The notes: generated by a model not told the origin, from the letters alone. A DNA stretch of 64,000 bases from Myrica gale (GCA_963930655.1 OZ005611.1:17471001-17535000); one strand, 5' to 3'; positions 45,441-57,512 are shown, counted from the stretch's first letter. Numbers and translations are program-made.

Positions 45441-46260
45441 CAGAAATCCTGGAACGACGTCAGCAACTCTTTTAAATGTTCTAAAATGACTTGGATGCCC
45501 TTCCAACAACACTTTTGAGGGCTTTGATGACCATTGAAGACCTAGGGGCTATAAGAAGAATGAGATGGAGAGAGAAAGCAAGGATTTGCAGCATCATTCA
45601 AAATTTATCCTCCTAAAGAGAGAGAAAGATAGATCCAAAGAAATCACTTGTTGATTCGTTCAAGACCAAAGCTTTCCTTGTTAAATCTTCTCCTCTTGCT
45701 CACATTGACGACCTAGCCTCCAAAGAGAGATTTCTTGAAGAACAGACAACACACTTGCCATCACTCTTGCCCTAACTTTTAGAGAGAGAGAAAGTGCCTT
45801 GAAGAAGAGAGAAGAACTCACCAACTAAAAAAGTTTGTGCTTACACCTTCCAAACTTTAGCTTTCATTAAAGAATCTTGTCTTCTTGCACTCTATTGTGC
45901 TTTTTCACTTGCTGATTTGGCTTAGAGAGCCATTCCACACATTGTGAGCTTTCCACTTGCATATTCGAATTAGAGAGCCATTCTTCATTGTACTCATCTA
46001 TTGTAAAACATTTTAGTTTTGAGAAAACACTTGGTTCTAGTTGTGAGAGTATAGGAAATCCCTTGGGTTTTAGGATTTGTGAAGAGAGTTGAAGCGTGAG
46101 CTCACAAAACGCTTTGTAAAAGTTCTTTAGCACCCCGGAAGCTAAGGTGTATTCGCTATTTGGAAAATAGAGAATGAAGCCCAAGGAAGTCAATAGCCTT
46201 GGGGGTGGACGTAGGCAAGTGTTGGTCGAACCTCCTAAAATTACGGTGTCGTCTCTCTAA

Positions 46261-46281
46261 CTCTCTCTCTCTCTCTCTCTC
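46261..46281. repeat. CT dinucleotide microsatellite
   Basis: About ten CT units inside the LTR; SIRE-E has only a short CTCTCTAT at the same place. Confidence 0.9.
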
Positions 46282-46460
46282 ATTATTCATTCCTTATTCA
46301 TATTTGTGGTGCTTTATGCTTTATCTTTTATTGCTTATAATTTGCTTAGCATAAACACATTCAGATCTGGTTTTTCAAATCTACGTTTTTGTCGAAAAAG
46401 AGTACTAAGTTTTTGTTAAACCCAATTCACCCCCCTTTTGGGTTGTTATTTAGACTAACA

Positions 46461-47580
46461 ATAGGGGAGAAAATCAAGCAACAAAGTTGTATTTTCAAGT
46501 CATAGTAGCATTGGTTTGACTTTCATTTTGTGTGATTTGTCTTTCTTTTCACTCATGGTTTCATTTGGCTAGCTTTGACCTCCGTTACAAAATTAAGGTT
46601 TTAAGCGGCCTCTCTGATTGTGTTTCGTATTTCACACACATATGCATATCACATTTTTTTAATTATTGATTTTAAAACCGTTTAGAGACGTGTCATAAAA
46701 TCAATTAATATTATTTTCCATGATCATATAGTAAGCTTGTATTGATTTTTCACACTCTTGAGAATTTTGGTTGTCACTTAGCTCCATGATTTTTTTGCTG
46801 ATTTTTGTCATTTGCTCATTTCAATTATTTATCCTTATCTCATTATCAAATTGTGTGTTGCCTTTCTTATTTGCCTCTTCCTTTATGCATTGACATCGGT
46901 TTTTGTTTATTGTGCATTGGTTATGCCTTTATTTTAACTTATTTTTCATTTACAATTCTTATGTGAGTTGATTCTTATTTGGATGCATTTTATTTTGTTA
47001 ATGGACAATTGCACTTTTTTCCTTTGTCCATTTGTGACAGAAATGGAGAGAGAATTTTGTAATGAATAATTGGTTGAGGGAGAGGAAATGTTTTGTTATT
47101 GTACTTCATTTGCTATTGATCTAACTTCAATTGTATATAATTTTTTATTCTCAATGCTTTCAATTGGTCTTTGAGATTTTGTTTTCAGGTAATAGATTCA
47201 AAAAATCTTGAACACGTCTTTTAGGTCATTGGGTTGATATTCATGTAAACAAATCATTGCTTTGGTGACTGGCAAAGATATATATTTTGTTTATTTTATT
47301 TGTGTGGGTTTTGTCACGGAATTGCCAAATGTGGAGTTTGTTAGTGTCTTTTTGTTATTGGCAAAATTTCGTGTCAAACTATGTCCTAATTGAGTTGTGA
47401 TTTGTTATGGTTGTTTGGTTGATGTTTTCAAGAGATTAAAGAAGTTTCTCAAGTGACATCCGACGGTTTTAATAAAACGCTACTTGTCCTCTTGTAGGAA
47501 AGTGCTACTTTATATCTGAACTAGGATCTTAGTCATTTCCTTCTCTTTATCACTACAACCATCTACTTCTTTCTAGTAAA
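46461..47580. other. Intergenic, T-rich, nothing recognised
   Basis: This 1.1 kb follows the SIRE-F LTR. I see no conserved ORF, LTR or terminal repeat in it. Confidence 0.5.
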
Positions 47581-47591
47581 AAGTACTAAAT

Positions 47592-48387
47592 TGGAATAAG
47601 TGGTGTCAGTCTTTTCCGTCTGACTCTGGAGAGAAGGACTTTGCCTTCTCTATAGAATTTTTCCCTCCTTGGCCAACTGAACCTCTCCTCCCATCTTTTT
47701 CTACAGTGGCGAGAGGAGCTGCAGCTCCTCCCCCTTCTCCTCCTCTGCTCTTGCCTTTTTTGACCGGAACCCTCAATAAAACCCCGCTTCTGGCTATTTT
47801 CGACGACTTTGGTGGTAAATCTACCCATTTCTGTAGGCTTTTGAAGACCACTATCAGCAAGACGCCATCTACATCGACCGGAAGAAGAGTTTTGTACCGG
47901 CAGCTTGCGACGGGAGGTTGCATGTGATCTCATTCGCTCGACCCTTTTTTTCTCCTTTTTCAACTGCAGGTGGTCCTCTCCAGTATGTATGCCCAGGTGG
48001 CTGACATCTGAATGTCCATGCGCTCCTCGTGGTCTTCTCCGACGAATGGTTGGGCAGCATGTGTAGGCCCACGCTCCCGTGGATCTCACGCGCCACCCCA
48101 TCTTCAGATCTGGCTGACTCCTCGCGTCCAAACTCTGGTCCTACCTCCCTATTCCGCCATCTAGTTTCTTTTTCCGCTGGTCTCCTCAACTTGATGCCCT
48201 TTGTGGGCTTTCCACCCTTCATGGGTCTCTTCTCGACTTTTTGGGCTTGGGTTTGTAAGGTCGTTTGACCCTTTTGTTCGTTGGTCCGTTGCCTCTTCGG
48301 AGGGTCCACACGTCCCTTAGAGCATGTACTTGAGTTTTTACGCCTCCTTGATCTTAATGAAAGCTTGTTGTCTTGACTAAAAAGAAG
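47592..48387 (+). mobile_element. Retroposon-like insertion, GC-rich, with A-rich tail
   Basis: The block is far more G+C-rich than its surroundings. It ends with GACTAAAAAGAAG and is flanked by AAGTACTAAAT (47581-47591) and AAGTACTGAAT (48388-48398), an 11-bp duplication with one mismatch. This pattern fits a non-LTR retrotransposon copy, perhaps a 5'-truncated or internally deleted LINE. The overlapping ORFs on both strands (47586-48309) are rich in Arg, Pro and Ser and match no domain I know. Confidence 0.5.
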
Positions 48388-48398
48388 AAGTACTGAAT

Positions 48399-49158
48399 AA
48401 GAAAGAGCACCCTTTGGCTAAAAGTAGGCCTATCATTCAACAATGGATCGTATTAGAGTTAATTTTTACTTTGCTCATATGGCTGAGCTATGGGCTGGAA
48501 GTTAGTTTGTTATTCAGCTAATGAGTTAGAAGTTAGTATGTGATTCAGTTAGCTTTGTTATGTGTAGTTATATAAGGAAATGTTGTATAGGTTAACACAG
48601 ACTACTAGAATATACAGACTTTACTATTGCTTCTGTCCTCCCTCCCTGTCCTATTGAATACTCTGTTTTCATTTGCAAAGTTAACTGATTGCATAGCGGG
48701 GTCATCCCTTTTGTACTACATAGAAGTCCAGTATAGATATTATAGATCATATGTTATTTCACTCCGTTTTAACTTGGGAGAGCTTCATATCTACCCAATT
48801 ATATATACTGCATGGCATGAGGCGATCAATCTCTCGAGGTTACAAATCTGCGGAAAGCTGGAAATGGAGTACAGGATGACCTTCACCAACTATACCTAAC
48901 AATACTACCAACTTGAATAAGGCTTTGCATACTAGACTACAAGCGAAGCGATTTAAACAAGAAGCTATCATCAAATTAAACAAGCGTACACGTCTACTTA
49001 TTAATTAGTGGGAGCCAACAAGTCTACTCTTGAACATAAGATAGAGGCGATCACCTGGCTAACTGATCTGTTAGAGAATGGATTATTTATATCTATAGAT
49101 TCAAAATTTGATTTTGAATTAAGGGGTGAATACATATTAATCTAGATGATAGTTCAGT
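48399..49158. other. Intergenic, possible decayed copia LTR
   Basis: Phrases such as GTTAGCTTTGTTATGTG and TTATATAAGGAAATG near 48550-48590 look like the promoter part of a copia LTR. No ends or coding are visible. Confidence 0.3.
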
Positions 49159-49815
49159 ATACACTAGTAGAAATACCGGCTTCAGCCACGCGGTAAGTTG
49201 CGGACGTGGGTAAAGCGCAAGCTTCTTCCACCACTCAGCCAAACTCGTCGAAATTGAAGATTCACAGCTCGACCGCAAGTCAGCGTCGGCTTCCTGGTCA
49301 GCGAATGCCCAAATCGAAAATACTGTAGCGCTAATATAATATTTTTCCCCAACTCAACACTACATCGACGAACCAGTCGTCGTGAGCCTTTCCTTCACTG
49401 CCTGGGTCCGTCAAGAAAATTCAAGGAGCCGACAAAGGGGGTTGTCGCCAACAATTTTTTAGTGCGATATTTATGCCGACCACAATCTTCTTGCTCGTCA
49501 AGGATCTCCGCTGAAAAAATTCGGGGAAGTCGCAACTCAGTTAAAATCTCTGAAATTGGGATCACTCTGCTAAAGGTCTCTGTGATTTGGGTATAACTCG
49601 GTTGCTCCATCAGACAAAGATGAACTTTTTCAGGCAAGATGAACTTTTTTTACTCTCTGTGAATTTGTTTCTCAGGATACTTTAATGTTTTTGCAGCTTG
49701 TTGAAACCAATCGTTGTTCCTTTAATTCCACATAGAAAGCTTTAGGGATTGATGATTTCCGAAAAATTCAGTCTTATTTGTTATGCTCCTTTTCTCTCAC
49801 TCATTTGTTATGCAG

Positions 49816-49890
49816 GAATCTGGCCAAACTTCTGTCACTGAACGACATGGTGAATTGCACAACACAACCGTAGCAGAGCTTGGAGGATAA
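49816..49890 (+). other. Possible captured exon in the CACTA element
   Basis: After TTGTTATGCAG (a good splice acceptor) an open frame reads ESGQTSVTERHGELHNTTVA and stops at ELGG. A 3'-UTR-like stretch follows. It could be the last exon of a captured gene; I do not recognise the protein. Confidence 0.3.
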
Positions 49891-50484
49891 GAAATGCAAG
49901 CAGTAGCCATTTACAAGTAGCACTACTCTTTGTCGTTAATTTGATGCCTTTATGAGATGGCTCGTGCTTTTGTTGTAATGTCTATGAGATTTAATTTTTG
50001 AACACTGTAGTTTGTATTCAGGAATAGGTGTAATTTTACTTCTTATTTAATATACTAAGGATACGAAGAGAAATGAAGAAGTTCTTGTTTAATTTCTGGG
50101 ATATACTAAGGACACTAAGCTTAGTTATGCCTTTCAAGTTTTTAAAGGAAGATGACTCACAAACTCAAGATTCCTGTTATTCCAAACAATTATGCTGATT
50201 GATACAATGACATTGAGAATCCCTAAAACAGAGCAGTTGTAATTTGCTATGGTGTTATCATTAACATTTGAAATCCCTAAAACAGACCCCTTAAAAAGTT
50301 ATAACAAAATTACTGTAGCTCACTAAAAGACTGTGTACTATATTAATCTGTATGCCAAGAAAGAATTCATAGGCTATAGAATAGGCTATTTTATGTAAAT
50401 AGGTTCTGTGGTGGTCATCAGCAGAATCCATGTCCTTTGGGGTTGGATTTTTTGTTTGTCTTGAAGTTAGCCAAAGGGGGAGAT

Positions 50485-51448
50485 TGTTAGGGAATGTTTT
50501 GGTTGGCTAAACTTCATATGTAATCTAGTGTATTTCCTGAGATATTAAGATGGGTCAAAGCATCTATGAAGAATTAAAGATAGCTGTGAAAACAGAGTTT
50601 TTCCTCCAGAGTTTCAAGTCAGTTGGAAGTCAGATGCAAGTCAGACAGAAGCGGGATTTAAATTTCAGCTGCAACAGAAAGTGGTTAGTCCGTTTCTAAC
50701 TAAATGAATGACGTCATCAAAGACCCAAAAGGCCAGAACCTTCTAAAAGAACCCGTGAGTTTTCCTTTAGCCAAGAAGGCCCTTTTACTCTACGATTTAA
50801 GAGAGAACTCCAGCTTTTAGAGAGATAGAGAAATTGCGTGTTCAACGAAAAATTCCTTGGAAACTTTCTATCAAATTTCTCTAAACCTTCGTGTGTATGA
50901 ACTGAGATGAAGCCTTGAAGATAATCCCCTCTCCGTAGGATTCTTAGTTCGATATTTCGATCACCACCGTTATTTCCCCAAAAAGAAATTCAAGACTTTC
51001 GGAGGTTGCTGAAATCTTGAAGGCCCAAGTGACGAGTTCGTGCGGTTGCTGTTGTTGCTGGTTTGCAATGGAGAATGGCAAGGTATGAATAGCTAGGTGA
51101 ACAAAGTTAGCTTTTCGAATGGACGAGAGGTTTTCGATCCCTGCATTGGAGCAGATCCGGACGGTGAGGTTTGGGTAAGAAATCAAGTGTGTTAGACTAG
51201 GGTTGTGGTCAGTCTTGAGTCTAAAGATCACCTTGTATTTCGAGTTTGAAAAGCTAGTGGAATTGTTACCTGGCCTACGGGCCCGGAGAGTTTTTATCTC
51301 TTGGAATTTGTTTCCAAGAGATTTTCTCTTCATCACCAGTTTTGTGTCTTGTGGTGGTGTTTGTTCTTTGAATAGTTTTAAAGTTTAAATTGGAGAACCT
51401 ATTCACCCCCCCTCTAGGTTCGGTTGGTGTTGTATTGAGTCTTAAACA
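50485..51448 (+). repeat. Copia 3' LTR inside the CACTA element
   Basis: The polypurine tract AAAGGGGGAGAT (50473-50484) is followed by TGTTAGGGAATG. Near the right end is the phrase CCTATTCACCCCCCCTCTAG, placed as in the Sirevirus LTRs. The end TTAAACA at 51448 is approximate. About 50-80 bp of internal sequence precede it; the rest of that copia element is missing. Confidence 0.65.
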
Positions 51449-51450
51449 AG

Positions 51451-51660
51451 TCTGTTCAGTTGTTGCTGCTGATGCAGCTGCAGCTGCGAATGTCCCAATG
51501 ATTGTTGTTGCTGCCTCTGTTGTTGAAGTCGGAATGAAGCTGAACGAGAGCCAGAGATTGGTGGCATTTGCTTCAACCACTATTGCGGTGGCAAATTGTT
51601 CTGCATCAGAGCTTGCTGTCCATTTTGAGCAAAGCCAAACAACTGTGGGTTCATAAATGC
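51451..51660 (-). pseudogene. Fragment resembling TFIID subunit 12b (TAF12b)
   Basis: Minus-strand reading gives NPQLFGFAQNGQQALMQNNL, PPQ, a TAG stop, then WLKQMPPISGSRSASFRLQQ and a Q-rich run to QLQLHQQQQLN. The pattern QNGQ..MQN.L..QQWLKQMP.. and the following Q-rich repeats is what I know from the region before the histone fold of plant TAF12b (EER4/CKH1-like). The histone fold is absent. One nonsense codon interrupts it and the fragment ends at the copia LTR. It lies within the CACTA borders, which suggests capture. Another Q-rich regulator is possible. Confidence 0.5.
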
Positions 51661-52919
51661 GGTGATGATGTCCTTAGTATGCTTTGAGCCTGTGAGTTCA
51701 TAAAGATAGAGCTGATTTATAACCATATATAAAAGTTTATATCTAAAATAGACATGAAGAATACAACTTATTGTATAATATTGTGAGAGCTTAGTTACTA
51801 ATACAGCTGTATCCATAAAGTATACAAATAATGCTAACAAGAGTTAAAACTGCATTCCATCACATAACCAATTTGATTCATTACAGAAACTGCAGCCCTA
51901 GGACTATTAGTTTTTTTTTCAAAATAAAAGATTGATGCCATAGCTATATTGTTGGAATGATTCGTACTCACAAGACTTCCCACTTATTCAAACCAAGTTA
52001 TACCATGATTATGTAAAATGTATAGCTTGCATCCCAAGGTGGTCCAACGAATATTTAGACATTAAAGCAACCTTTACAATTAAAGATAATGAGAGAGCTC
52101 CCAGGATGGCTCTTACCACAACTATTGCAGATTAGTTCAAATTCAAGAAGTAAAATAAGCATACAGAAAATCAAAGTTCTTCCAAAAAGTGTTGATGTAT
52201 TGAATCTGCGAGATAGTTGGGATTCTAGGAAATTATGAACTTCGGATGCCGCAGGAAGGCATTAGAGTTTGAAAAGTCCTCTAAAGCACCCAACCAAAGA
52301 GTAGGAAAAAAAAACAGATAACCAAAGAGCTTATAGCCTCCTATTTGAGCACATTATAACATTTCACATTGGGAATTTATATTTATGACAGGAGAATAAA
52401 TGCAAAAAGCCATTAACAACATAGAGGATTCTTGTGTCATAATTCCCTATATAACGATATAGAGGTGACAATAACTAGTACTCTGTAATGAAGAAACAAA
52501 ACAAAAGACAATCATTCCAACAATATAGTACAATAACTATCAGCTGAACACTGAGCTAATTTTACTTCTTATTTAATATACTAACTTTTATAAAAAACAA
52601 AACAAAAAAAGAATAAGTTTATCTAGTACTCTGTAATGAAGAAAACCCAATTATTTTAGGTAACAGACCTACAAGACTTAATATTTATTTGAAATCTATA
52701 GAAAAATTGCGGCAACCCAAAGTTAACTTGCAATCCCCAAATAATATATATTGCCGTCGTTTTCTAGTATATTAGACCCATTAAATGGGATAAAAACAGT
52801 AAAAATTACTAAGGATACGAAGAGTCGAAGAGAAATGAAAGAGCCAGTCTTGTGAGGGACTAAAATTTGGCTTTGGGCGGCAAACTTAAAAGAGCTGCCG
52901 CTCACGGAAACAAGCCAAA

Positions 52920-53231
52920 AGTTACTTTATGGCCAGCATGACTTTTGAAGCAAATACCACTTGAAAAGCTTCGATTTTTACAGTGTTACTCCTGCACTCA
53001 GTTCTCGGAGTCATCTGCCATTGTCTATAGCTGGGAGGGCTCGTTCTCTGCTTTAGGAAAATCCACAGAAATTGCGCTCGCTGTTATCAGGAAAATTCAA
53101 AGAAGAGGTGGGTGCTTTCTCTCACGGCTCAGTTGTTATGGGGAAGAAATGTTTAGTTCATTTTCTCAAGTTTTTCGTTTAGTAGATAATTTTCCCTCTA
53201 TATTGGCTATATACATTGGCGACATATGTTA
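52920..53231 (+). other. Unassigned open frame in the CACTA element
   Basis: An ORF of 95 codons (52945-53232) lies in a more G+C-rich block. It has no recognisable domain and could be a 5'-UTR or first exon picked up by the element. Confidence 0.25.
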
Positions 53232-54034
53232 AGCGATAATTCTATAAATGAGCGGATACAATGCCCTACAAACATGCTTATGTCCGTTTGTTGAGATCTA
53301 TATACGATGTATATACTTGGTACTAGATATATAGACAACTATAGACCCTGCTTCTTGCTCTGAAAATTGTTCTTAACTTTAGGTCCGAGAATAAATTGAC
53401 AGTTTAATCTGCTGCAAGTACTTCTTTGTATCTGCAGATGTTGTCCCCTAACATCACATTAGGGCAAGAGATTCTTGACGAGAGAAGAAAAATCATCGTG
53501 CCCAATACCCATTGCCCACGGCATACAGAGGTCGGCAAAAGTCTTCCTTCCCGTCATCGCTTGGTTATCCCAGATTGGTGACCACCTCTTCGTCATCTTC
53601 AACTCGTCGACAAAGAAGCTAGCATCCTTCACGACATATTCATCGTCGGCGAAGGCAGAGGCATCCTTGAAGAGGTATACCACGTCGGCAACTATGGACC
53701 GCAACCTTGACGTCTCAATCAATCATCGACAGAGGTAGAGGCATTCTTGACCTCCTTTAAGTTGTCGGCAAGTGAGCAATGACGATCACCTCGTCATAAT
53801 CGCAGAACCCTTGATCGACGAAAGCTCAGATGTTCTTCCAACGTGATTTCCCGTCAACGTAGCAACCAAATCCCGACGTTGCAAAAAGGTGGTCATGGCA
53901 GCCCAATGTTGACGCGACAATCTCGACCAACCTTCGACAACTGAAAACCGTGGCTGAAGAGCAACTCCCACGACTTTTGCCATGTCTGTCTACGAAAGCC
54001 TCCGTCGGCGATGACCGATTTTCTACTAGTGATA

Positions 54035-54637
54035 AAAAGTTGAAAGTATAATTCAATTCTCAAGTGGAAGTTTCGTATGCGTGAGAAGAGACAAAAATGA
54101 ACACAGAAAAACACAAGAGTTGTCCAAAAGATGTGTGATCATCCCTATGATAATCATCGTCGGCCCTAAAACTTGAAACGTTAAATTATTCAAGAGGGAC
54201 TCTAGTAACCTCATAAGAGACAAGAATTAAAGAAGTACGTACGTTAACTATTCATGATTCTGGGTTGGATGTGTGCTGTAAAACAAGCATGAGATCATCC
54301 GTATTTGAAAATTCTACTTACGCGTGCGGTATATCGAAATTAATGTCTCCCTTTACTTTCTTTTACACGATCAAAGTTTAATGAACATCTTCCAAGGGTA
54401 CTAAAATTGCATTTTTCCTTTAAGTAATGACTCAAAAGAAAAGCTGTCCACCTTCCTTAGCTTACGAACCAATAGTGCCATCCACCTTATCCACATTAAG
54501 TCTTTTTGTTTTATGCACGCGACGGGCAAGATCGGGGAGTGAATAATGTGCCAAGCAAAATTTGCAACCCTAGACGACCAAACTTTTCGACTAACATTCT
54601 GCAAATTCTGAGGCAAACTCTTGCTGGCCCAGCCTCG
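54035..54637. other. Spacer between CACTA end and bHLH gene promoter
   Basis: No gene. The minus-strand frame at 54401-54700 has a faint likeness to a LINE zinc-binding domain (VWSSRVANFAWHIIHS) but is too short to call. Confidence 0.4.
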
Positions 54638-54647
54638 TATATAATAA
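54638..54647 (+). promoter_or_regulatory. Candidate TATA box of the bHLH gene
   Basis: TATATAATAA lies 227-236 bp upstream of the ATG, which would give a 5' UTR of about 200 bp. No competing box of this quality is nearer. Confidence 0.45.
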
Positions 54648-54873
54648 TTGCCCACCCAAGGTAGTGGAAAACTCTGGTTGCATATTTTATTGTCTACCAT
54701 ATAATTGAGTAAAGCCTACACAAACTCGTACGTCACCACCAACGGATCTATTTCTCCTTAAATTCCAATGCTCCACCAGCAGAAATAAAAAGAGAACCAC
54801 AGCCCTCCACCAGCAGAAAGAAAGACAATATAGCCCCAACTCTAAAGCATTTCTACCCTTAAGAGATCTAGAT

Positions 54874-57512
54874 ATGGCCGAAGAATGCACAGAGAGCTCC
54901 GTTGCTACCTCCTCACCTACACCGCCTTACCTCTGGGATCTCCATGCAAGCTCTCTTTCTTCGTGGAATAATTCCAATCTGTGGGGTAATCAAAACCCTA
55001 ATTCCAACTCATCTTGTGAGGAGGAAGTTTCAATATCTACGTCATTTACTAATGTCTCGAACCATTCGGGCTTGACTGTCGAATCTTCTCGCCGACTTGT
55101 TGAAACTGCTTCATCCAACGAGTTGATTGGAGATCATGCCTCTGATAATCTTTGGAGTCATTTACTTTTGTAAGTTTATTATTCTAGTACACTATATAAG
55201 CCAGCGTAGATAAATATGTATACAAACATATACATAATCATAGACACAGAGACATGTATATCATACAAATAGCACATGAACATAGTTTTAGAAATGCGAA
55301 ATATTACTGTTTTTATAACTTCCGCAGAAAACACAAGATTGAAGAAGGGTGACCTACAAAAAACAAAAAAGATTGAAGAAGGGTGCTCTATTTTGTTTAT
55401 GATGCTCCAGTTATTTTCTAGCGCAAGAGACTAACTTCTAGGATTTTAACCTTGCAGAAGTGTTGGAAGCAATGGAGAATTACAAAGAGGTCAAGATGGA
55501 GAAGAGAACTTCGTTGATGCGTTATCATCCAAGAGTATGTCAACTGCGATATTTGAACCTGCCTGCGACTATTTGAAGAAATTGGACAATAGTTGGGAAT
55601 TGACGAACTCTCCATCTTTGAACCATTTTGACAAGCATTTAAGTGGGTTCAGTGAGAGCATACTTGACAATGAAAGGTTAACCAAGTTTTCTCAAGTTAG
55701 CACTTGGTCAATTGCTCCTCCACAACTAGACGTGCATGGCCAATTTAACTCCCAAGAATGCAATATATCGTTGAGTTCTACAAGAGATCATTACCAACAT
55801 CCTGATCCTTATGACCATATGAAACAAACCTTCGGGGATTCTTCCCCATGTTACTTGGGACCAACTAGGACTTCCAGTTTATTTTCACGCAATGGTCAGG
55901 ATTTGGAAGTTATGAGGGAACGTTTTGACAGTGATGTTCCCCTAGCTTTATTACGAGGATCGTTAAATAGTAATGGCGTCGGATTCCAAGTTGGCCTCAA
56001 CAGCTCATTTGTGGGAGATAAAACTGGAAATTACAATGGAAGGCCTAATTCTTCTTGCAACAAGCGTATAAGAAGCTTTGAAGACGGTATATCTTTTGGT
56101 AATCGTATTGGGAAGCCGTTGATACTCGATGTTCATGCACCGAACTTCTGTTCTAAATCCACGAAGTACTCATCTGAATATAAAAAGCAAGCTCTCCAAA
56201 TTTCTTCTCCGGTACTATACTTTACGCCTTTTGTCTTATCGATCGTTAAGTTTAACTTGCCCAAACAGTATATATACCCTCAGTATTTGAAGACGGTATA
56301 TCTTTGCTGCCCTTTTTGCTTTTGTGTCAATGCTTTTGAGGACTACTTTTATTGATATGTTCTAGCCCAGAGTTTCCTGTTTATACACTGAACTTCCTTC
56401 ATGCAGACTAGAGTTCACTCAAAAGGACAGGGAACTGGAAATGAAGGGAAAAGGAAAAGGTCTGAAGATGGTTCTGACTCGGTCCTAAAAAAATCTAAAA
56501 ATGACTCTTCTACATCTTCATCACTAAAGGTATGGTCGAACACAATAGTTTTCAAGCGAGAGAAAAGGACTCAAGTTGTTTCTTCATGGGGAATTCTTTG
56601 GTATATACTTATCTGCAGGCACCAAAAGTTAAGCTTGCAGATAGAATAACGGCCCTTCAGCAAATAGTATCACCTTTTGGAAAGGTAAATGTACACGACG
56701 AGCACTACGCGCGACTTTTTTCTTCGTTTTTCAAAATTTTCTTTCGCCTTTTATAATATTAATCCTCCATGCTTCAAGTTGTTACTCTCTTGTTCAAATG
56801 CGAAGTATTACATTCCTCATTGATGTAAGATCCAATTAATTTGCAGACAGATACAGCCTCGGTGCTCTTTGAAGCAATCCAGTACATAACGTTTCTTCAA
56901 GAACAAGTACAGGTGCTATAATCATCTGGCAAACTTCAGTATTTGTTTCAATTACTTGAATGATATGGAAATGAAGGGACAGGAAGCTCAAAGACTCTTA
57001 GCACCAAAACGAAACCAACGAAAAACAATTTTTTGTCCAGAAGGAGCTACAAGTCCCCATGTCACTATATCCACGATATTATATATATAAAGCATCCAAG
57101 CTTCCAGTGAATCTTCGTTTGCAGCATTTCTCCATGCATAAACGATATTGATCTTCATTAGCTGTAATAAATAAAATCTATCTTTTCATGCATTTTGCAG
57201 CTATTAATGAGCAATCCTTACATGAAGACAAACCCGCACAAGGTAAAATCACAAAGTTGTCTATGCGTTTTCTAGTCATTAATTTCCAAGACTTGTAATA
57301 GAACTTGAACCTCATTCGTCTTCTGGTCATCATTTTAGGATCCATGGGGCGGTTTTGATAGGAAAGATAAGGGAGCAGAGACGAAGCCTGATCTCCGGAG
57401 TGGAGGCCTATGTTTAGTTCCAATCTCATATGCCCCTCAGATTTACCGTGAGAATGCAGGATCAGACTACTGGAGTACTACACTAGCATATAGAGGTTGT
57501 TTGTATAGATAG
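54874..57512 (+). CDS. bHLH111: bHLH transcription factor, bHLH111-like (7 exons, 506 aa)
   Basis: Exons: 54874-55169, 55458-56211, 56407-56529, 56619-56684, 56847-56912, 57201-57242, 57339-57512. Every intron is GT-AG, the phases agree and no stop intervenes. The start MAEECTESSVATSSPTPP and the stretch SSCEEEVSISTSFTNVSNHS, GLTVESSRRLVE are those of the bHLH111 group (subfamily X), nuclear transcription factors. A basic nuclear signal KGKRKRS-like KRKR is at residues 365-368. Helix 1 (KLADRITALQQIVSPFGK, about 396-413) and helix 2 (DTASVLFEAIQYITFLQEQV, about 415-434) form the dimerisation domain. SNPYMK and the C-terminal GLCLVPISY follow as usual. The basic region lacks the His-Glu-Arg set that reads E-boxes, normal for this subfamily. 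The three small exons 4-6 split the helices as in homologues. The gene appears intact; targets are unknown. Confidence 0.93.

Larger units (their letters stand above)
44954..46460 (+). repeat. 3' LTR of SIRE-F (1507 bp)
   Basis: It runs from TGTTAG to CTAACA, a perfect 6-bp inverted repeat, and starts at the PPT. It is collinear with the SIRE-E LTR. It includes the palindromic array at 45227-45440 and a CT microsatellite at 46261-46281. No 5' LTR is found upstream of gag. Confidence 0.88.
49162..54031. mobile_element. Complete CACTA transposon, non-autonomous, 4870 bp, TSD ATA
   Basis: The left end is CACTAGTAGAAATACCGG; the right end, inverted, is CACTAGTAGAAAATCGG. Twelve terminal bases are identical and ATA is duplicated at 49159-49161 and 54032-54034. 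Both ends carry dense subterminal repeats around CGTCGGC/CGACGA (49190-49450; 53470-54010), the usual transposase binding region. No transposase is found. The interior holds a copia 3' LTR, a TAF12b-like fragment and further exon-like pieces, so it may be a gene-capturing CACTA. The segment CTTCTTATTTAATATACTAA occurs at both 50039 and 52565. Confidence 0.88.

Noticed and set aside
47586-48309. Arg-rich minus-strand ORFs of 181 and 146 codons as a host gene
   Set aside because: They overlap in different frames within a flanked insertion and match no known family; the high G+C content explains the open frames.
54401-54700. 99-codon minus-strand ORF with faint LINE zinc-binding likeness
   Set aside because: Too short and weak, with no LINE reverse transcriptase nearby; it overlaps the bHLH promoter.
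56212-56355. Extension of bHLH exon 2 to a stop at 56355
   Set aside because: A GT donor at 56212 and AG acceptor at 56406 join in phase to the conserved next exon; the extension is intron.
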